DNA from: an uncultured Clostridia bacterium
GTDB lineage: Bacteria > Bacillota > Clostridia > Christensenellales > UBA1242
Length of the DNA stretch: 47,431 bases
Direction: 5' to 3'
Assembly (NCBI GenBank): GCA_947630405.1
Contig: CANRHL010000005.1
Location: 1-47,431, forward strand
Part shown: piece after piece, positions 33,709-43,709 of the stretch
Layout of the letters: each line of letters opens with the position of its first letter
Position numbering within the stretch: the stretch's first letter is position 1
The notes under the pieces: model-generated
Seen by the model: the letters and a program-made list of their open reading frames with translations, nothing else
The model's database searches: none
Told to the model about the DNA's origin: nothing
Made by a program: the position numbers and the translations under genes

Positions 33709-34324
33709 ATGAAAAAGTTTGATAGAATCAAGACCTATCTTAATGAACTTTTTGAAAACGCAAGTTGTTCGCTCAATTTTTCAACGCCATATGAGTTGCT
33801 TGTTGCCGTTATGCTTTCTGCTCAATGCACAGATAAGCGCGTGAACATTGTAACTAAAGACTTGTTTAAAGTTGCCAACACGCCAGAAAAAATGTTAAAG
33901 TTGGGCGAAGAAAAATTAAAACAAATTATTCACCCTTGTGGCTTTTACAATGCAAAATCTAAGGCAATTATTGAAACAAGCGGGGATATTATCTCAAAAT
34001 TTAATGGAAAACTGCCTAAAACACTGGAAGAATTAACAAGTTTGCGTGGCGTTGGCAGAAAAACTGCAAATGTTGTTATAGCAAACGCGTTTGGCGGGCA
34101 AACTATTGCGGTGGACACTCATGTGCACAGAGTTTCAAAGCGTCTTGGTTTAGCGGACGAAAACTCCACCCCATACGAATGTGAAATGAGTTTACTTAAA
34201 ATTGTGCCAGAAAACGAGCGAAGCAAAACTCACCATCAATTAATCATGTTTGGGCGTGAAATTTGTAAGGCAATTAAGCCAAAATGTGAAATTTGCAAAT
34301 TAAAAGACATTTGCTTGTATTACA

Positions 34325-34341
<17 letters not shown>
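33709..34341 (+). CDS. nth: Endonuclease III
   Basis: This 210-aa base-excision-repair glycosylase/AP lyase removes oxidised pyrimidines. The helix-hairpin-helix LTSLRGVGRKTANVV includes the catalytic Lys, VDTHVHRVSKRLGL includes the catalytic Asp, and the C-terminal [4Fe-4S] loop uses Cys186, 193, 196 and 202 (C-X6-C-X2-C-X5-C). Length is standard. It has its own promoter and appears leaderless. The final codons (NHKQ-stop) form one copy of a 19-bp direct repeat whose second copy lies just before obg. Confidence 0.96.
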
Positions 34342-35667
<1,326 letters not shown>

Positions 35668-35676
35668 GAAGTAAAA

Positions 35677-36165
35677 ATGTTTAAATATAGAAAAGCAACT
35701 TTAAAAGACCTAAATACAATTTGGGATAAAGATATAAAAACTCATCCACAAGATGAAAGATGGATTAGATGGAAAACTGAATTTATTGATGCAAACAAAA
35801 AGGGCGACATTGTCACTTTTGTTGTTTTAAATGATAGCGACCCGGTCGGCCAATGCTCATTTGTGTTAAATAAAAACAACATAAAATTTAAATGCCGAAA
35901 TTTGCTTTGTAAAGATAAAGAAAAGGCATATCTTTCCGCTTTAAGAATTGAAAAGCAATTTGAAGGGCAAGGACACATTTCAAAACTTGTTAAAACAATT
36001 GAAACTTTTGCAAAGAAAAAAGGATTTTCTTGTTTAACCATAGGCAGCGAAGCAAAAGAAAGCCGCAATTTAGCAATTTATTTACATTTTGGCTACACAC
36101 AATTTGTTTCCAGCGAAATAGAAGATGACACTCTTATATTATTTTATCAAAAAAAATTAAATTAA
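35677..36165 (+). CDS. GNAT-family N-acetyltransferase
   Basis: This 162-aa protein opens with YRKATLKDLNTIWDKDI, the usual GNAT start. The acetyl-CoA motif is LRIEKQFEGQGHISKLVKTIE, where the second Gly of Q/RxxGxG/A is replaced by His-Ile. SRNLAIYLHFGYTQF matches the late alpha4/beta motif. The substrate is unknown; position between obg and yhbY makes a ribosomal or translation-related target plausible but unproven. AGGAAG precedes the start. Confidence 0.85.
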   Translation: MFKYRKATLKDLNTIWDKDIKTHPQDERWIRWKTEFIDANKKGDIVTFVVLNDSDPVGQCSFVLNKNNIKFKCRNLLCKDKEKAYLSALRIEKQFEGQGHISKLVKTIETFAKKKGFSCLTIGSEAKESRNLAIYLHFGYTQFVSSEIEDDTLILFYQKKLN

Positions 36166-36175
36166 AAGGATAATT

Positions 36176-36469
36176 ATGATAAACAAAAATGAAAGAATTA
36201 AATTAAGAAGTTTGGCTCAAACTTTAAAACCTATCGTTTGGGTGGGCAAAGACGGGTTTAGCGAAACAGTTATTAAGCAAATTGAGGACGAACTTTTTAA
36301 CCACGAATTGATTAAAATTTCTATGCAAGAAAGCGTGACACCGCCAACCGAATTTGAACTAACCGAATTGGCAGTTAAATTAGGTGCAGAAGTGGTTACC
36401 ACAATCGGCAGAAAAATTGTTTTATATAAGCATAGCGAGAAAAAAGGCATTAAGCACGTTTTGGCTTAA
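36176..36469 (+). CDS. yhbY: YhbY-family CRM-domain RNA-binding protein
   Basis: This 97-aa protein is almost entirely a CRM (CRS1/YhbY) domain: RIKLRSLAQTLKPIVWVGKDGF with the diagnostic GxxG-like loop (VGKDG), then ALVKV-type ELIKISM and IGRKIVLYK. YhbY proteins associate with pre-50S particles. AAAGGA lies before the ATG. It is the last gene of the obg operon, ending at a strong terminator. Confidence 0.95.
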   Translation: MINKNERIKLRSLAQTLKPIVWVGKDGFSETVIKQIEDELFNHELIKISMQESVTPPTEFELTELAVKLGAEVVTTIGRKIVLYKHSEKKGIKHVLA

Positions 36470-36493
36470 TGTTTTTCACTATTTTAAACTTGC

Positions 36494-36524
36494 AAAACTA
36501 CTACTCTACTCGAGTGTAGTTTTT
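36494..36524. terminator. Bidirectional terminator between yhbY and the Cys/Pro-rich gene
   Basis: Stem AAAACTAC-t-ACTC / GAGT-GTAGTTTT (12 bp, one bulge), loop of 5, T tracts on both strands. It includes the stop codon of the minus-strand gene. Confidence 0.8.
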
Positions 36525-37010
36525 TATCTCGTAATCGGTGGATGTAATTTCTTTTTGTGGTTTTGTTTCTTTTTGTTTAAAAATGTTAAAAAGATTTGTA
36601 AGCGCACCACCATTTGAAAGGCTTGAAATTAAACTAGATAAATCCAAATTCGGTTTTTCGCCGTTAGTGTTGTTTAGCACGCTTAAAATATCTCCTACTC
36701 CGCCTTTGTTTTTCATTAGTCCAGATAAAAGCGGAAGCAAATTTTTTATATCAAAAAATGGTTTTGGCGGTGGTGGGCATTTGGGTTTTGGCTTTGGTAT
36801 GCAATCACAATTTCCCTTTTTAAAATCGTTATCTATGTAAAAATTTGGCAAGGTTTCGTATGGCTCGCTGAACACAATTTTTTTTGGCGGGTGCGAACAA
36901 AAATTTTGATTGCATTTTTTGTTTGGTGGAGTGCAAACATTATATCCCCAATTGTGAACATAAGCATTAGGGTCGTAAAAAAGTTCGTTTGCTCTATCAA
37001 TATTATCCAT
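36501..37010 (-). CDS. Cys/Pro-rich protein of unknown function
   Basis: The track frame (218 aa) includes an implausible upstream stretch; I take the internal ATG at 37010 (MDNIDRANELFYDPN), 169 aa, though no good ribosome binding site marks it. Residues about 25-45 contain three cysteines (VCTPPNKKCNQNFCSHPP). Residues about 65-85 contain NCDCIPKPKPKCPPPPKPF, a low-complexity Pro/Lys/Cys stretch. The rest is a Gly/Asn/Leu-rich helical region (LLPLLSGLMKNKGGVGDILS). There is no signal peptide from this start. Composition is reminiscent of spore-coat or spore-envelope proteins, but that is a guess. It is divergent from the small helical gene at 37099. Confidence 0.6.
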   Translation of the reverse strand: MDNIDRANELFYDPNAYVHNWGYNVCTPPNKKCNQNFCSHPPKKIVFSEPYETLPNFYIDNDFKKGNCDCIPKPKPKCPPPPKPFFDIKNLLPLLSGLMKNKGGVGDILSVLNNTNGEKPNLDLSSLISSLSNGGALTNLFNIFKQKETKPQKEITSTDYEIKNYTRVE

Positions 37011-37098
37011 ACTTTTACATATGAAAAATTTTTCAATTTGTTGCATTAAAATTTTTAACAAAACAAAATTGAATTTCATAAAAATTAATGAGGTGATT

Positions 37099-37377
37099 AT
37101 GCCAAGAGATTTTAAAACTTTTGTGGACAACAACAAAAATGTAATCAATGAAAACAAAGATAAAATTAGTGAGTATCAAGAGATAATAAACAAGTATAAA
37201 GATATGGACCAAAATAGCCTTATGAAAAATCTGTTTGAAGAAGCAAGCAAATTAAAAAGAGAAGGCAAACTAGACACAAACACATTAAACAATTTAAAAC
37301 AGACCATAAGCCCATTTTTAAATGGCGAACAAAAAAAGATGTTGGACGAATTGCTTATTGCAATAAACAACCAATAA
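37099..37377 (+). CDS. Small helical protein of unknown function
   Basis: This 92-aa protein begins at the ATG at 37099, preceded by GAGGTGAT; the track start at 37021 is unsupported. The sequence is charged and all-helical, with two or three predicted helices (ENKDKISEYQEIINKYKDMD, then SLMKNLFEEASKLKREG, then LNGEQKKMLDELLIAIN). No Cys, signal or membrane segment is present. It is divergent from the Cys/Pro-rich gene and precedes the subtilisin-like gene by 84 bp, which suggests a small shared locus. Function unknown. Confidence 0.72.
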   Translation: MPRDFKTFVDNNKNVINENKDKISEYQEIINKYKDMDQNSLMKNLFEEASKLKREGKLDTNTLNNLKQTISPFLNGEQKKMLDELLIAINNQ

Positions 37378-37461
37378 ATTTTTTTAGATTGCAAAATTTG
37401 AGCCAAATTTAACGAAATTTTAATAAAATTTTGTAGAAAATTTAAAATTTAAATTTATTTT

Positions 37462-38562
37462 ATGAACAAAAACAAAATTAGCCCTAACTTAATTAGTGAA
37501 GTAAATGTGTTAAGCAACAAAAAACAAAACGTGATGGTTACTGCAAACGATTTTAACAAAATTAAAAGTTTTTTGGATGTTTACAAATATGTTTACACGC
37601 CATATCGTTTTGCAAATTGTTTTTGCCTTTCTGCTGACGGAGATGATATAAATATTTTATCTAACCAGCAAGATGTTAATTACATTTGTGAAAATCTTTC
37701 TGTAACACTAGAAAAATTTGAAAAACAATTATTAAACATAGAAAATTTAACGCAAAATAAATATTTAGGTCAGGGGCAAACAATTTGTTTTATTGATACC
37801 GGCATAAGTCCGCATTTTGATTTTATTTTTCCAAAATCCCGCATTATAAAATTTATTGATTTAACAAAAAAAGTGAACACGCCGTATGACGATAACGGAC
37901 ACGGCACGTTTGTTGCCGGCATTGCGTGCGGCGGCGGAGTTTTAGATGCAACACTAACCGGCTTTGCTCCCCTTGCCAACATAATTTCAATTAAGGCGCT
38001 GGGTGAAAAAGGCAACAGCAATTCAAACACAATTTTGGACGCTATGCAATGGGTGTATGAAAACCACAAGGTTTACAACATTTCTGTTGTGTGTATGAGT
38101 TTTGGTGCGGATGTTAATTTTAATTTGGATCCATTATCACGAGGTGCGGAAAGTTTATGGAAACGCGGCATTGTTGTGGTGGCTGCAGCGGGCAACAGCG
38201 GACCAGAAAAAAACACAATAAAATCCCCCGGCAACAATCCATACATAATCACTGTTGGCGGACTTGATAGCAAAAATATGAACATTGCAGATTTTTCTTC
38301 TCGCGGGCCAACAATTTATGGGCATAAACCAGATTTGCTTGCCCCGGCAGTTGATGTGGTTGCATGCAACACCTCTAACCCACCTTACACCACTATGTCT
38401 GGCACAAGTGTTGCAACACCAATTGTTGCGGGCATATGCGCAGATATAAAATCGCGCTGGCCGAATATGACGAACAACGAAATAAAACAATTTTTGCTTT
38501 CACATTGCGTGAAAATCACGGGCGATAAAGATAGCGAAGGTGCGGGATACTTAAAATTTTAA
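37462..38562 (+). CDS. Subtilisin-like serine protease (S8), intracellular type
   Basis: In this 366-aa protein the catalytic triad is Asp112 (CFIDTGIS), His147 (NGHGTFVAGI) and Ser316 (SGTSVATP), with the oxyanion Asn in AAAGNSGPE. Residues 1 to about 95 look like an inhibitory propeptide region, but there is no signal peptide, so the enzyme should act in the cytosol or forespore, as AprX/ISP-type subtilisins do. No Shine-Dalgarno precedes the ATG. It ends at a terminator that overlaps the next gene's promoter. Confidence 0.92.
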   Translation: MNKNKISPNLISEVNVLSNKKQNVMVTANDFNKIKSFLDVYKYVYTPYRFANCFCLSADGDDINILSNQQDVNYICENLSVTLEKFEKQLLNIENLTQNKYLGQGQTICFIDTGISPHFDFIFPKSRIIKFIDLTKKVNTPYDDNGHGTFVAGIACGGGVLDATLTGFAPLANIISIKALGEKGNSNSNTILDAMQWVYENHKVYNISVVCMSFGADVNFNLDPLSRGAESLWKRGIVVVAAAGNSGPEKNTIKSPGNNPYIITVGGLDSKNMNIADFSSRGPTIYGHKPDLLAPAVDVVACNTSNPPYTTMSGTSVATPIVAGICADIKSRWPNMTNNEIKQFLLSHCVKITGDKDSEGAGYLKF

Positions 38563-38589
38563 AAAGTCAATTTTAAAAATTGATTTTTT
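38563..38589 (+). terminator. Terminator of the S8 protease gene
   Basis: Stem TCAATTT / AAATTGA with a 3-nt loop, flanked by an A tract and a T7 tract. Its right arm contains the -35 hexamer of the downstream gene. Confidence 0.75.
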
Positions 38590-38607
38590 TAATTTTTGTG
38601 CTATAAT
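38580..38607 (+). promoter_or_regulatory. Promoter of the degenerate ABC gene, +1 at the ATG
   Basis: TTGATT (38580-38585), 16-bp spacer, extended -10 TGC-TATAAT (38602-38607), then 6 nt to the ATG at 38614. No Shine-Dalgarno, so a leaderless mRNA is predicted. Confidence 0.65.
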
Positions 38608-38613
38608 GAAATT

Positions 38614-39321
38614 ATGATAAAATTTACAAAAGTAAATATCAAATACATTAAAGATTACTATTCGCTTTTTAACATAAATTTTGAAATTGATAAAAACACA
38701 ATTTTGCTTGGAGATGAAACGAGTGGCAACAATTTTGTTTTGCGTATAATTTCTAAAATAGATAAAAACTACGAAGGCGATGTTTTTATTGACGGCAAAA
38801 ATTTAAAACAAATTAAAGATAGCGAATTAGATTTAGCTTATGCACCAAAAGAAATTTATCTATTTAAAAACAAAAGCATTTTTAATAACCTTTACTATCC
38901 ACTAAAAATTAGAAAAATAAAAAAGGCGGAAGCAGAAAAAATAATTTGTGAACTTCTAACAAAATTTAACATTAAAGATTACTTCTCTGCTTCTTTAAAC
39001 GAAAAAACCAAACACAAATTTTTAACTTTAGACGACATAACATTTTATAAAAAAGTAAAAGCAAAAAATTTAACTAAAACTCAACAAAAAGTGTTAATGT
39101 TTTTGCGCGCAATTGTTAGAAAACCAAAATATGTTTTGTGTGAAAATTTGTTTACAAGCATTCAAAATACAAACAATGAAGAATATAACAATTTAACTTT
39201 TAATTTACTTTCGAAAATAATTAAAAACACAAATTCTATTTTTATTTTGTCTGAATTCAGCAATCCAAATTTAGATAACTTTAACATCATTTCATTTGAT
39301 GCTGGCAGCATAAAAAAATAG
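38614..39321 (+). CDS. Degenerate ABC-transporter ATPase-like protein
   Basis: This 235-aa protein starts at the ATG at 38614, since the earlier TTG in the track is unsupported. The overall layout follows an ABC ATPase subunit: an N-terminal beta domain, a P-loop position, a helical domain, a signature and Walker B. The P-loop reads LLGDETSGNNFVL (Gly33 onward) with no Lys-Ser/Thr. The signature reads LTKTQQKVL (153-161) in place of LSGGQQQRV, and RAIVRKPKYVLCENLF (165-180) replaces RAI..P..LLLDEPF, losing the Walker B Asp. The recognisable scaffold with all catalytic motifs altered indicates a pseudo-ATPase, perhaps a binding module. No permease is nearby. Base composition is AT-extreme. Confidence 0.75.
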   Translation: MIKFTKVNIKYIKDYYSLFNINFEIDKNTILLGDETSGNNFVLRIISKIDKNYEGDVFIDGKNLKQIKDSELDLAYAPKEIYLFKNKSIFNNLYYPLKIRKIKKAEAEKIICELLTKFNIKDYFSASLNEKTKHKFLTLDDITFYKKVKAKNLTKTQQKVLMFLRAIVRKPKYVLCENLFTSIQNTNNEEYNNLTFNLLSKIIKNTNSIFILSEFSNPNLDNFNIISFDAGSIKK

Positions 39322-39341
39322 AGCAAAACGCTCTATTTTTT
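39313..39341. terminator. Shared bidirectional terminator overlapping two coding ends
   Basis: Twelve-base stem AAAAAATAGAGC / GCTCTATTTTTT, loop of 5. It contains the stop codon of the plus-strand ABC-like gene and that of clpC on the minus strand. Confidence 0.82.
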
Positions 39342-41813
39342 TCTTTCAGTTTCACCTTGTTTTGTTAAAAATGTTAGTTTATCATTTTTGCAATCAACAA
39401 GCAGTTGGTCGCCCGCTTTAACGTCGCCCTTTAACATTTTATCGGCAAGTTCGTCTTCAATTTTGGTGGTTATTAATCGCTTTAATGGGCGCGCACCAAA
39501 ATCTTCATTTGTGCCGTTTTTAACAAGATAATTTAGCGTTGCAGTTGTGAATTTCAACTCCACTCCGCTCTGCTTAATATTTTTATTTAAATCGGTTAGC
39601 ATTTTCTTTGCAATTTCTTTTAAAACAGGTTGAGTTAGTTTGTTGAACACAACAATGTTATCAATACGGTTAATAAGTTCTGGTTTAAAATATTTTTTTA
39701 GTTCGTTTAGCATTATTGCAGATTTATCTTCTTTTTTGCTATCGTTAAAGCCTAAATCAACGCTATTTTTGTTTATCTTATCGCTGCCAATATTTGATGT
39801 TAAAATGATAATTGTGTTTTTAAAACTTACAACTTTGCCGTGGCTATCGGTAAGCCTACCGTCATCCAAAATTTGAAGCAGCATATTGAACACTTCTGGG
39901 TGTGCTTTTTCAATTTCGTCAAACAACACAACGCTATAAGGTTTGCGCCTTACTTGTTCGGTTAGTTGTCCGCCATCATCAAAGCCAACATATCCCGGTG
40001 GGCTACCAATCAATTTGCTAACGCTATGCGCTTCCATAAACTCGCTCATATCAAGACGAATTATTTTATTTTCATCGTCAAACAAGGCTTCGGCAAGCGC
40101 CTTGCTCAACTCGGTTTTACCAACACCGGTTGGGCCTAAGAATAAGAAACTGCCAATTGGGCGTTTTGGGTCCCTTATGCCAATTCGGCTTCGCCTTATT
40201 GCTTTTGCAACTTTTTCAACCGCTTCGTCTTGTCCCTTTACACGCTCTTGCAATGTTTTTTCAAGATGCAAAAGTTTTTCTGCTTCTCCTTCTGTTAGTT
40301 TTGTTAGCGGAATGTTTGTCCATTTGCTGATAACTTCGGCAATGTCGTGTTCGGTGATTTCTGCAACCGAATTTGAATTTGTTGGCATTGATTTTTGCCT
40401 TTCAATTTCGTCCTTCACTTTGGTAATTTGGTCACGCAATTTGCCTGCTTTTTCAAAGTCCTCTTGATTAACGGCATCTTCTTTTTCGGCTTCTAACTTT
40501 GCTTGTTTTTCTCTTAACGCTTTAACTTCGCTACTATCATAATTTGTTTTAACTTTTGCTCGGCTAGATGCTTCGTCAATAAGGTCAATGGCTTTATCTG
40601 GAAGGCTTCTATCTTGAATATATCTATCCGATAAATTTGCCGCTGCCTTAATTGCTTCGTCTGTTATTTTAACCTTGTGGAAGGCTTCGTAACTATCTCT
40701 TAGGCCGTTTAAAATCTCTATGGTTTGCTCAACTGTTGGCGGGTCAACCGTGATTGGCTGAAAACGCCTTTCAAGCGCTTTATCTTGCTCAATATATCGC
40801 CTATATTCGTCCGTTGTGGTTGCGCCAATTGTTTGCATTTCGCCACGCGCAAGATAAGGTTTTAACATATCGGCAGGGTTTGCTTCGCCCTTTTCGCTGC
40901 CAACTTGCGCAAGCGTGTGAATTTCATCAATAAACACAATTATATTTTTATTTTGAGTAATCATATCAATTGCGTTTTTAAGTTTCTCCTCCATGCTGCC
41001 ACGATATTTTGTGCCTGCCATAAGCCCGCCAATATCAAGGCTATAAATGGTTTTATTCTTTAAAAATGCTGGCACATCGCCCGAAACAATTCTCCTTGCA
41101 AGGCCTTCAACAATGGCGGTTTTACCAACGCCCGCTTCACCAATTAAAACTGGGTTGTTTTTAGTTTTGCGGCAAAGAATTTCAATCATACGTTCAATTT
41201 CGCCGTCCCTACCAATAATAGGGTCAATTTTGCCATTTTTTGCGCGCAAAGTTAGGTCGCTGCCCATCTCTAAAAGTTCGTCTGGCAATTCGCTTGTGTA
41301 GGTTTCAACTTTTTCTTTTGAAGGGTTGGTTGCGCCCACTTCAACAAAGCCATTTGTGTTAAATGTGTTAACGTTGCCATTGTTGTTTACGCTATTTGCA
41401 ATCAAGGTTATGGCTTTATTGCGCATTTCATATACATTGATTTTTAATGCGTTTGCCAAAATGTTTATTGCAAAACTATCTTCTTGGCTTAAAAGTGCCA
41501 CGAGCAAATGTTCGGTGGAAATATATGCCGAGTGAGTGCGTTTTGCAACAGATTGAGCAATCATTAAAAGTTCTTTAACGCGCGGCGTTAACTCAACAAC
41601 ATTTGATGGAATTGCTGCCGAATTTACGCTATCCAACACGCTTTCAACCACATTGCTATCCACATGATAAGCCTTTAAAAGTTTTTTAGATTTACACTCA
41701 ACTTTGGTTAGTGCGCACAAAATATGCTCAGTGCCAACCGTGCTGCCATAATTTGAAGCAATTTGGCTGGCAACTTGTATTGTTTTATTTGCCAAATCGG
41801 TTAAATTGTACAT
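39333..41813 (-). CDS. clpC: AAA+ unfoldase ClpC
   Basis: This 826-aa hexameric unfoldase partner of ClpP has an N-domain (residues 1-145) with two Clp repeats, each containing the TEHxL element (GTEHILCAL and STEHLLVAL). Its Glu side chains are known in Bacillus ClpC to contact phosphoarginine. D1 has Walker [10 protein letters not shown] and FIDEIHTL. The M-domain coiled coil has a UVR-like [20 protein letters not shown]2 has GPTGVGKTE and [14 protein letters not shown]. It is the last gene of the ctsR operon, starting one base after the mcsB-like stop. Confidence 0.97.
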   Translation of the reverse strand: MYNLTDLANKTIQVASQIASNYGSTVGTEHILCALTKVECKSKKLLKAYHVDSNVVESVLDSVNSAAIPSNVVELTPRVKELLMIAQSVAKRTHSAYISTEHLLVALLSQEDSFAINILANALKINVYEMRNKAITLIANSVNNNGNVNTFNTNGFVEVGATNPSKEKVETYTSELPDELLEMGSDLTLRAKNGKIDPIIGRDGEIERMIEILCRKTKNNPVLIGEAGVGKTAIVEGLARRIVSGDVPAFLKNKTIYSLDIGGLMAGTKYRGSMEEKLKNAIDMITQNKNIIVFIDEIHTLAQVGSEKGEANPADMLKPYLARGEMQTIGATTTDEYRRYIEQDKALERRFQPITVDPPTVEQTIEILNGLRDSYEAFHKVKITDEAIKAAANLSDRYIQDRSLPDKAIDLIDEASSRAKVKTNYDSSEVKALREKQAKLEAEKEDAVNQEDFEKAGKLRDQITKVKDEIERQKSMPTNSNSVAEITEHDIAEVISKWTNIPLTKLTEGEAEKLLHLEKTLQERVKGQDEAVEKVAKAIRRSRIGIRDPKRPIGSFLFLGPTGVGKTELSKALAEALFDDENKIIRLDMSEFMEAHSVSKLIGSPPGYVGFDDGGQLTEQVRRKPYSVVLFDEIEKAHPEVFNMLLQILDDGRLTDSHGKVVSFKNTIIILTSNIGSDKINKNSVDLGFNDSKKEDKSAIMLNELKKYFKPELINRIDNIVVFNKLTQPVLKEIAKKMLTDLNKNIKQSGVELKFTTATLNYLVKNGTNEDFGARPLKRLITTKIEDELADKMLKGDVKAGDQLLVDCKNDKLTFLTKQGETERKK

Positions 41814-41814
41814 A

Positions 41815-42720
41815 TTATTCTCCTTTTAAAATAGATTTTACTTTGTTAGATAAATCTATTGCTTCGCTTTTAGATAGATACTCCACATTTTTAACTAGAC
41901 GTTGCAGTGCGTTTAAACTAGTTAATTTAACATCAACAAGTCCTAAATTTACGCCTAAACGCAAGTTAGATAAATGAATTTTTAATTCGTCGTAGGCCAT
42001 TAGGTGTGAATTTTTTAAAACAGCCAGACTTCTTAATGCACTATCTAAATATTCATCGTGATTTTCAACATCAAGCATTTTTGCGCTTTCAATCTCCAAA
42101 TCTTCAAGTTGCTTTAACACTTTTTCAAATTCGCTTATAACTTCACTTTCGCTAAATCCTAAATTGCACACTGTTGAAAGTTTAAAAATGTTTTTATCTT
42201 TCGTTTCAATTAGCGAATAGCCTAGTTTGGAAATATTATTCTTAACTTGTTCTGTTTTTTCAAGTTGCTTTATTGCGTTTAAATCGATTGCGCTTTCAAT
42301 TTTAACGGCACTGCCAATTTTGGTTAAATCGCTCATTAAATAGCCGTAATTATCTGAAAACGAAAGTGAAATTTTGTTTGAAATTAAATCCACAACTTCT
42401 TTCACATTTTTAAAAATGCTATCACTAAAATTTTCTGTGTAACTTGTGATTGTTATATGTTCGCCATCAAAAAGTGTAACTGCCAAATTGTTTTTTTGAT
42501 TTAAGAATATCAAATTACTTTTGGTGCTTATTTGCATGCTTGAAATATATTCTTTAATTTGTTCGCTTGTTTTAGTTAAATCGATTAGGCTAAAATCTTT
42601 TAAAACTTCAGCTAGTTTATTAACAATTTCTTCTTTTTTTGCGTTTTCAAGTTTTGGCACAAACTTATAGTCCTTAACATTTCTAAAAACGCTAACTTTT
42701 GTGTAAATAACATTATTCAT
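41815..42720 (-). CDS. McsB homologue lacking the arginine-kinase catalytic motifs
   Basis: GGAGAG sets the start at the ATG at 42720 (301 aa; the track's GTG at 42726 is too close). It sits in the mcsB position of ctsR-mcsA-mcsB-clpC and is about 60 aa shorter than Bacillus McsB (about 360). Alignment by eye keeps the fold (GYLMSDLTKIGSAVKIESA against GYLTSCPTNVGTGLRAS; NLRLGVNLGL against DVRLGIDLGI). Functional residues are lost: SSRIRLARN becomes TKVSVFRN, the NEEDHIR catalytic loop becomes FDGEHIT, the conserved Cys becomes Asp131, the GLRAS arginine is gone, and the RGxxGEGS nucleotide loop becomes IETKDKN. Known McsB phosphorylates arginines to mark proteins for ClpCP; this protein is predicted to be a pseudokinase adaptor. 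Start and stop overlap neighbours tightly. Confidence 0.85.
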   Translation of the reverse strand: MNNVIYTKVSVFRNVKDYKFVPKLENAKKEEIVNKLAEVLKDFSLIDLTKTSEQIKEYISSMQISTKSNLIFLNQKNNLAVTLFDGEHITITSYTENFSDSIFKNVKEVVDLISNKISLSFSDNYGYLMSDLTKIGSAVKIESAIDLNAIKQLEKTEQVKNNISKLGYSLIETKDKNIFKLSTVCNLGFSESEVISEFEKVLKQLEDLEIESAKMLDVENHDEYLDSALRSLAVLKNSHLMAYDELKIHLSNLRLGVNLGLVDVKLTSLNALQRLVKNVEYLSKSEAIDLSNKVKSILKGE

Positions 42721-43207
42721 TTTCACTCTCCAATGCTTTAATTTGTTTTTTTAGTTTTGCAGCATCTTCATATCGTTCTTCTTTAACGGCATCTGCCATT
42801 TTTAAGCGCAATTCTTCAATTTTTTCTTGTTTAGATTGAACTTTTTTGTTTGTTCTCACCTTTTTTGTTGGCTCTTGCTTATGCGTTGTAAATGGTGCAA
42901 TGCGTTTTACAATTTTGCTTATTTCATCTTTAAAAACTTCGTAGCAATTAGGGCAACCTAACTTCCTTGTCTGCTTAAATTCTCTTAAACTTGTTTTACA
43001 AACCGGGCAAACAATATTTTCAACTTGTTCAAAAGGCAAAATATCTGCAAACGGCATAAAAAGTTCGTCAAAAATATCGGCCGGGCTTGCATTAAACACA
43101 CCTTCTTTTATTGCACAATCTCTGCACAAATTTGTTGTTTGGCTCACTCCATTAACTATTAGTGTTGAGTGATAAACACTTGGTTTTCCACATCTATCAC
43201 AATTCAT
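42713..43207 (-). CDS. mcsA: McsA, zinc-finger activator of McsB
   Basis: This 164-aa protein has cysteine pairs Cys3/Cys6 with Cys28/Cys31, and Cys67/Cys70 with Cys85/Cys88, forming two zinc-binding modules as in McsA. The C-terminal UVR motif KIEELRLKMADAVKEERYEDAAKLKKQIK is intact. In Bacillus, McsA activates McsB and helps control CtsR and ClpC. All cysteines are conserved although the McsB partner looks degenerate. It overlaps the mcsB-like start by 8 nt and follows ctsR by 21 bp. Confidence 0.95.
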   Translation of the reverse strand: MNCDRCGKPSVYHSTLIVNGVSQTTNLCRDCAIKEGVFNASPADIFDELFMPFADILPFEQVENIVCPVCKTSLREFKQTRKLGCPNCYEVFKDEISKIVKRIAPFTTHKQEPTKKVRTNKKVQSKQEKIEELRLKMADAVKEERYEDAAKLKKQIKALESENE

Positions 43208-43228
43208 AATTCTACCTCCTTAAATGAA

Positions 43229-43690
43229 TTATTTTTCCCTTTTCATTAACTCTATTATAACCTGTTTTAAAATGTTGCTTCGCAAAACATTTTCTATATT
43301 TATAGGATTATTTAGCGCTTTATCGCTAATTGCCGTTTTAATGATGTCGGCCTCTTTGCTGGTTATCAGTTTTTTCTCATGCATGGCGGTTATCATTTGT
43401 TTTGCTCGCGGCAAACTTATTGGCTCGCTACAATTATTTAACGCCGAATTTAAAAAGTTTTCGTTATTATCGGTTAGCCTAGTAACCTTAATATATCCAC
43501 CACCGCCGCGCTGGCTCTCCACCACAAAACCACGATTGATTGTAAACCGGGTGTTAAGCACATAATTTATTTGGCTAGGCACACATGCAAAAAATTTTGC
43601 TAAATCGTTTCTAGATAACTCAATAAAACTATCATCGTCTAGGCTAGAAACAATAAATTCTTCAATTAAATCGCTTATTGTCTTGTTCAT
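43229..43690 (-). CDS. ctsR: Heat-shock repressor CtsR
   Basis: This 153-aa protein has an N-terminal winged helix-turn-helix with LSRNDLAKFFACVPSQINYVLNTRF and the wing ESQRGGGGYIKV, whose Arg-Gly4 loop is the thermosensor and McsB target in Bacillus. The C-terminal dimerisation domain follows (MITAMHEKKLITSKEADIIK). It represses clp genes by binding tandem heptads; a perfect site lies at its own promoter, so it is autoregulated. AGGAGG lies just upstream of the ATG. Confidence 0.97.
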   Translation of the reverse strand: MNKTISDLIEEFIVSSLDDDSFIELSRNDLAKFFACVPSQINYVLNTRFTINRGFVVESQRGGGGYIKVTRLTDNNENFLNSALNNCSEPISLPRAKQMITAMHEKKLITSKEADIIKTAISDKALNNPINIENVLRSNILKQVIIELMKREK

Positions 43691-43709
43691 CCTCCCTCCT
43701 TTTTATAAA

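Noticed and set aside
38596-38613. Earlier start (MCYNEIMIKF) for the degenerate ABC gene
   Set aside because: It begins at a TTG inside the promoter -10 region; the ATG at 38614 fits the promoter spacing.
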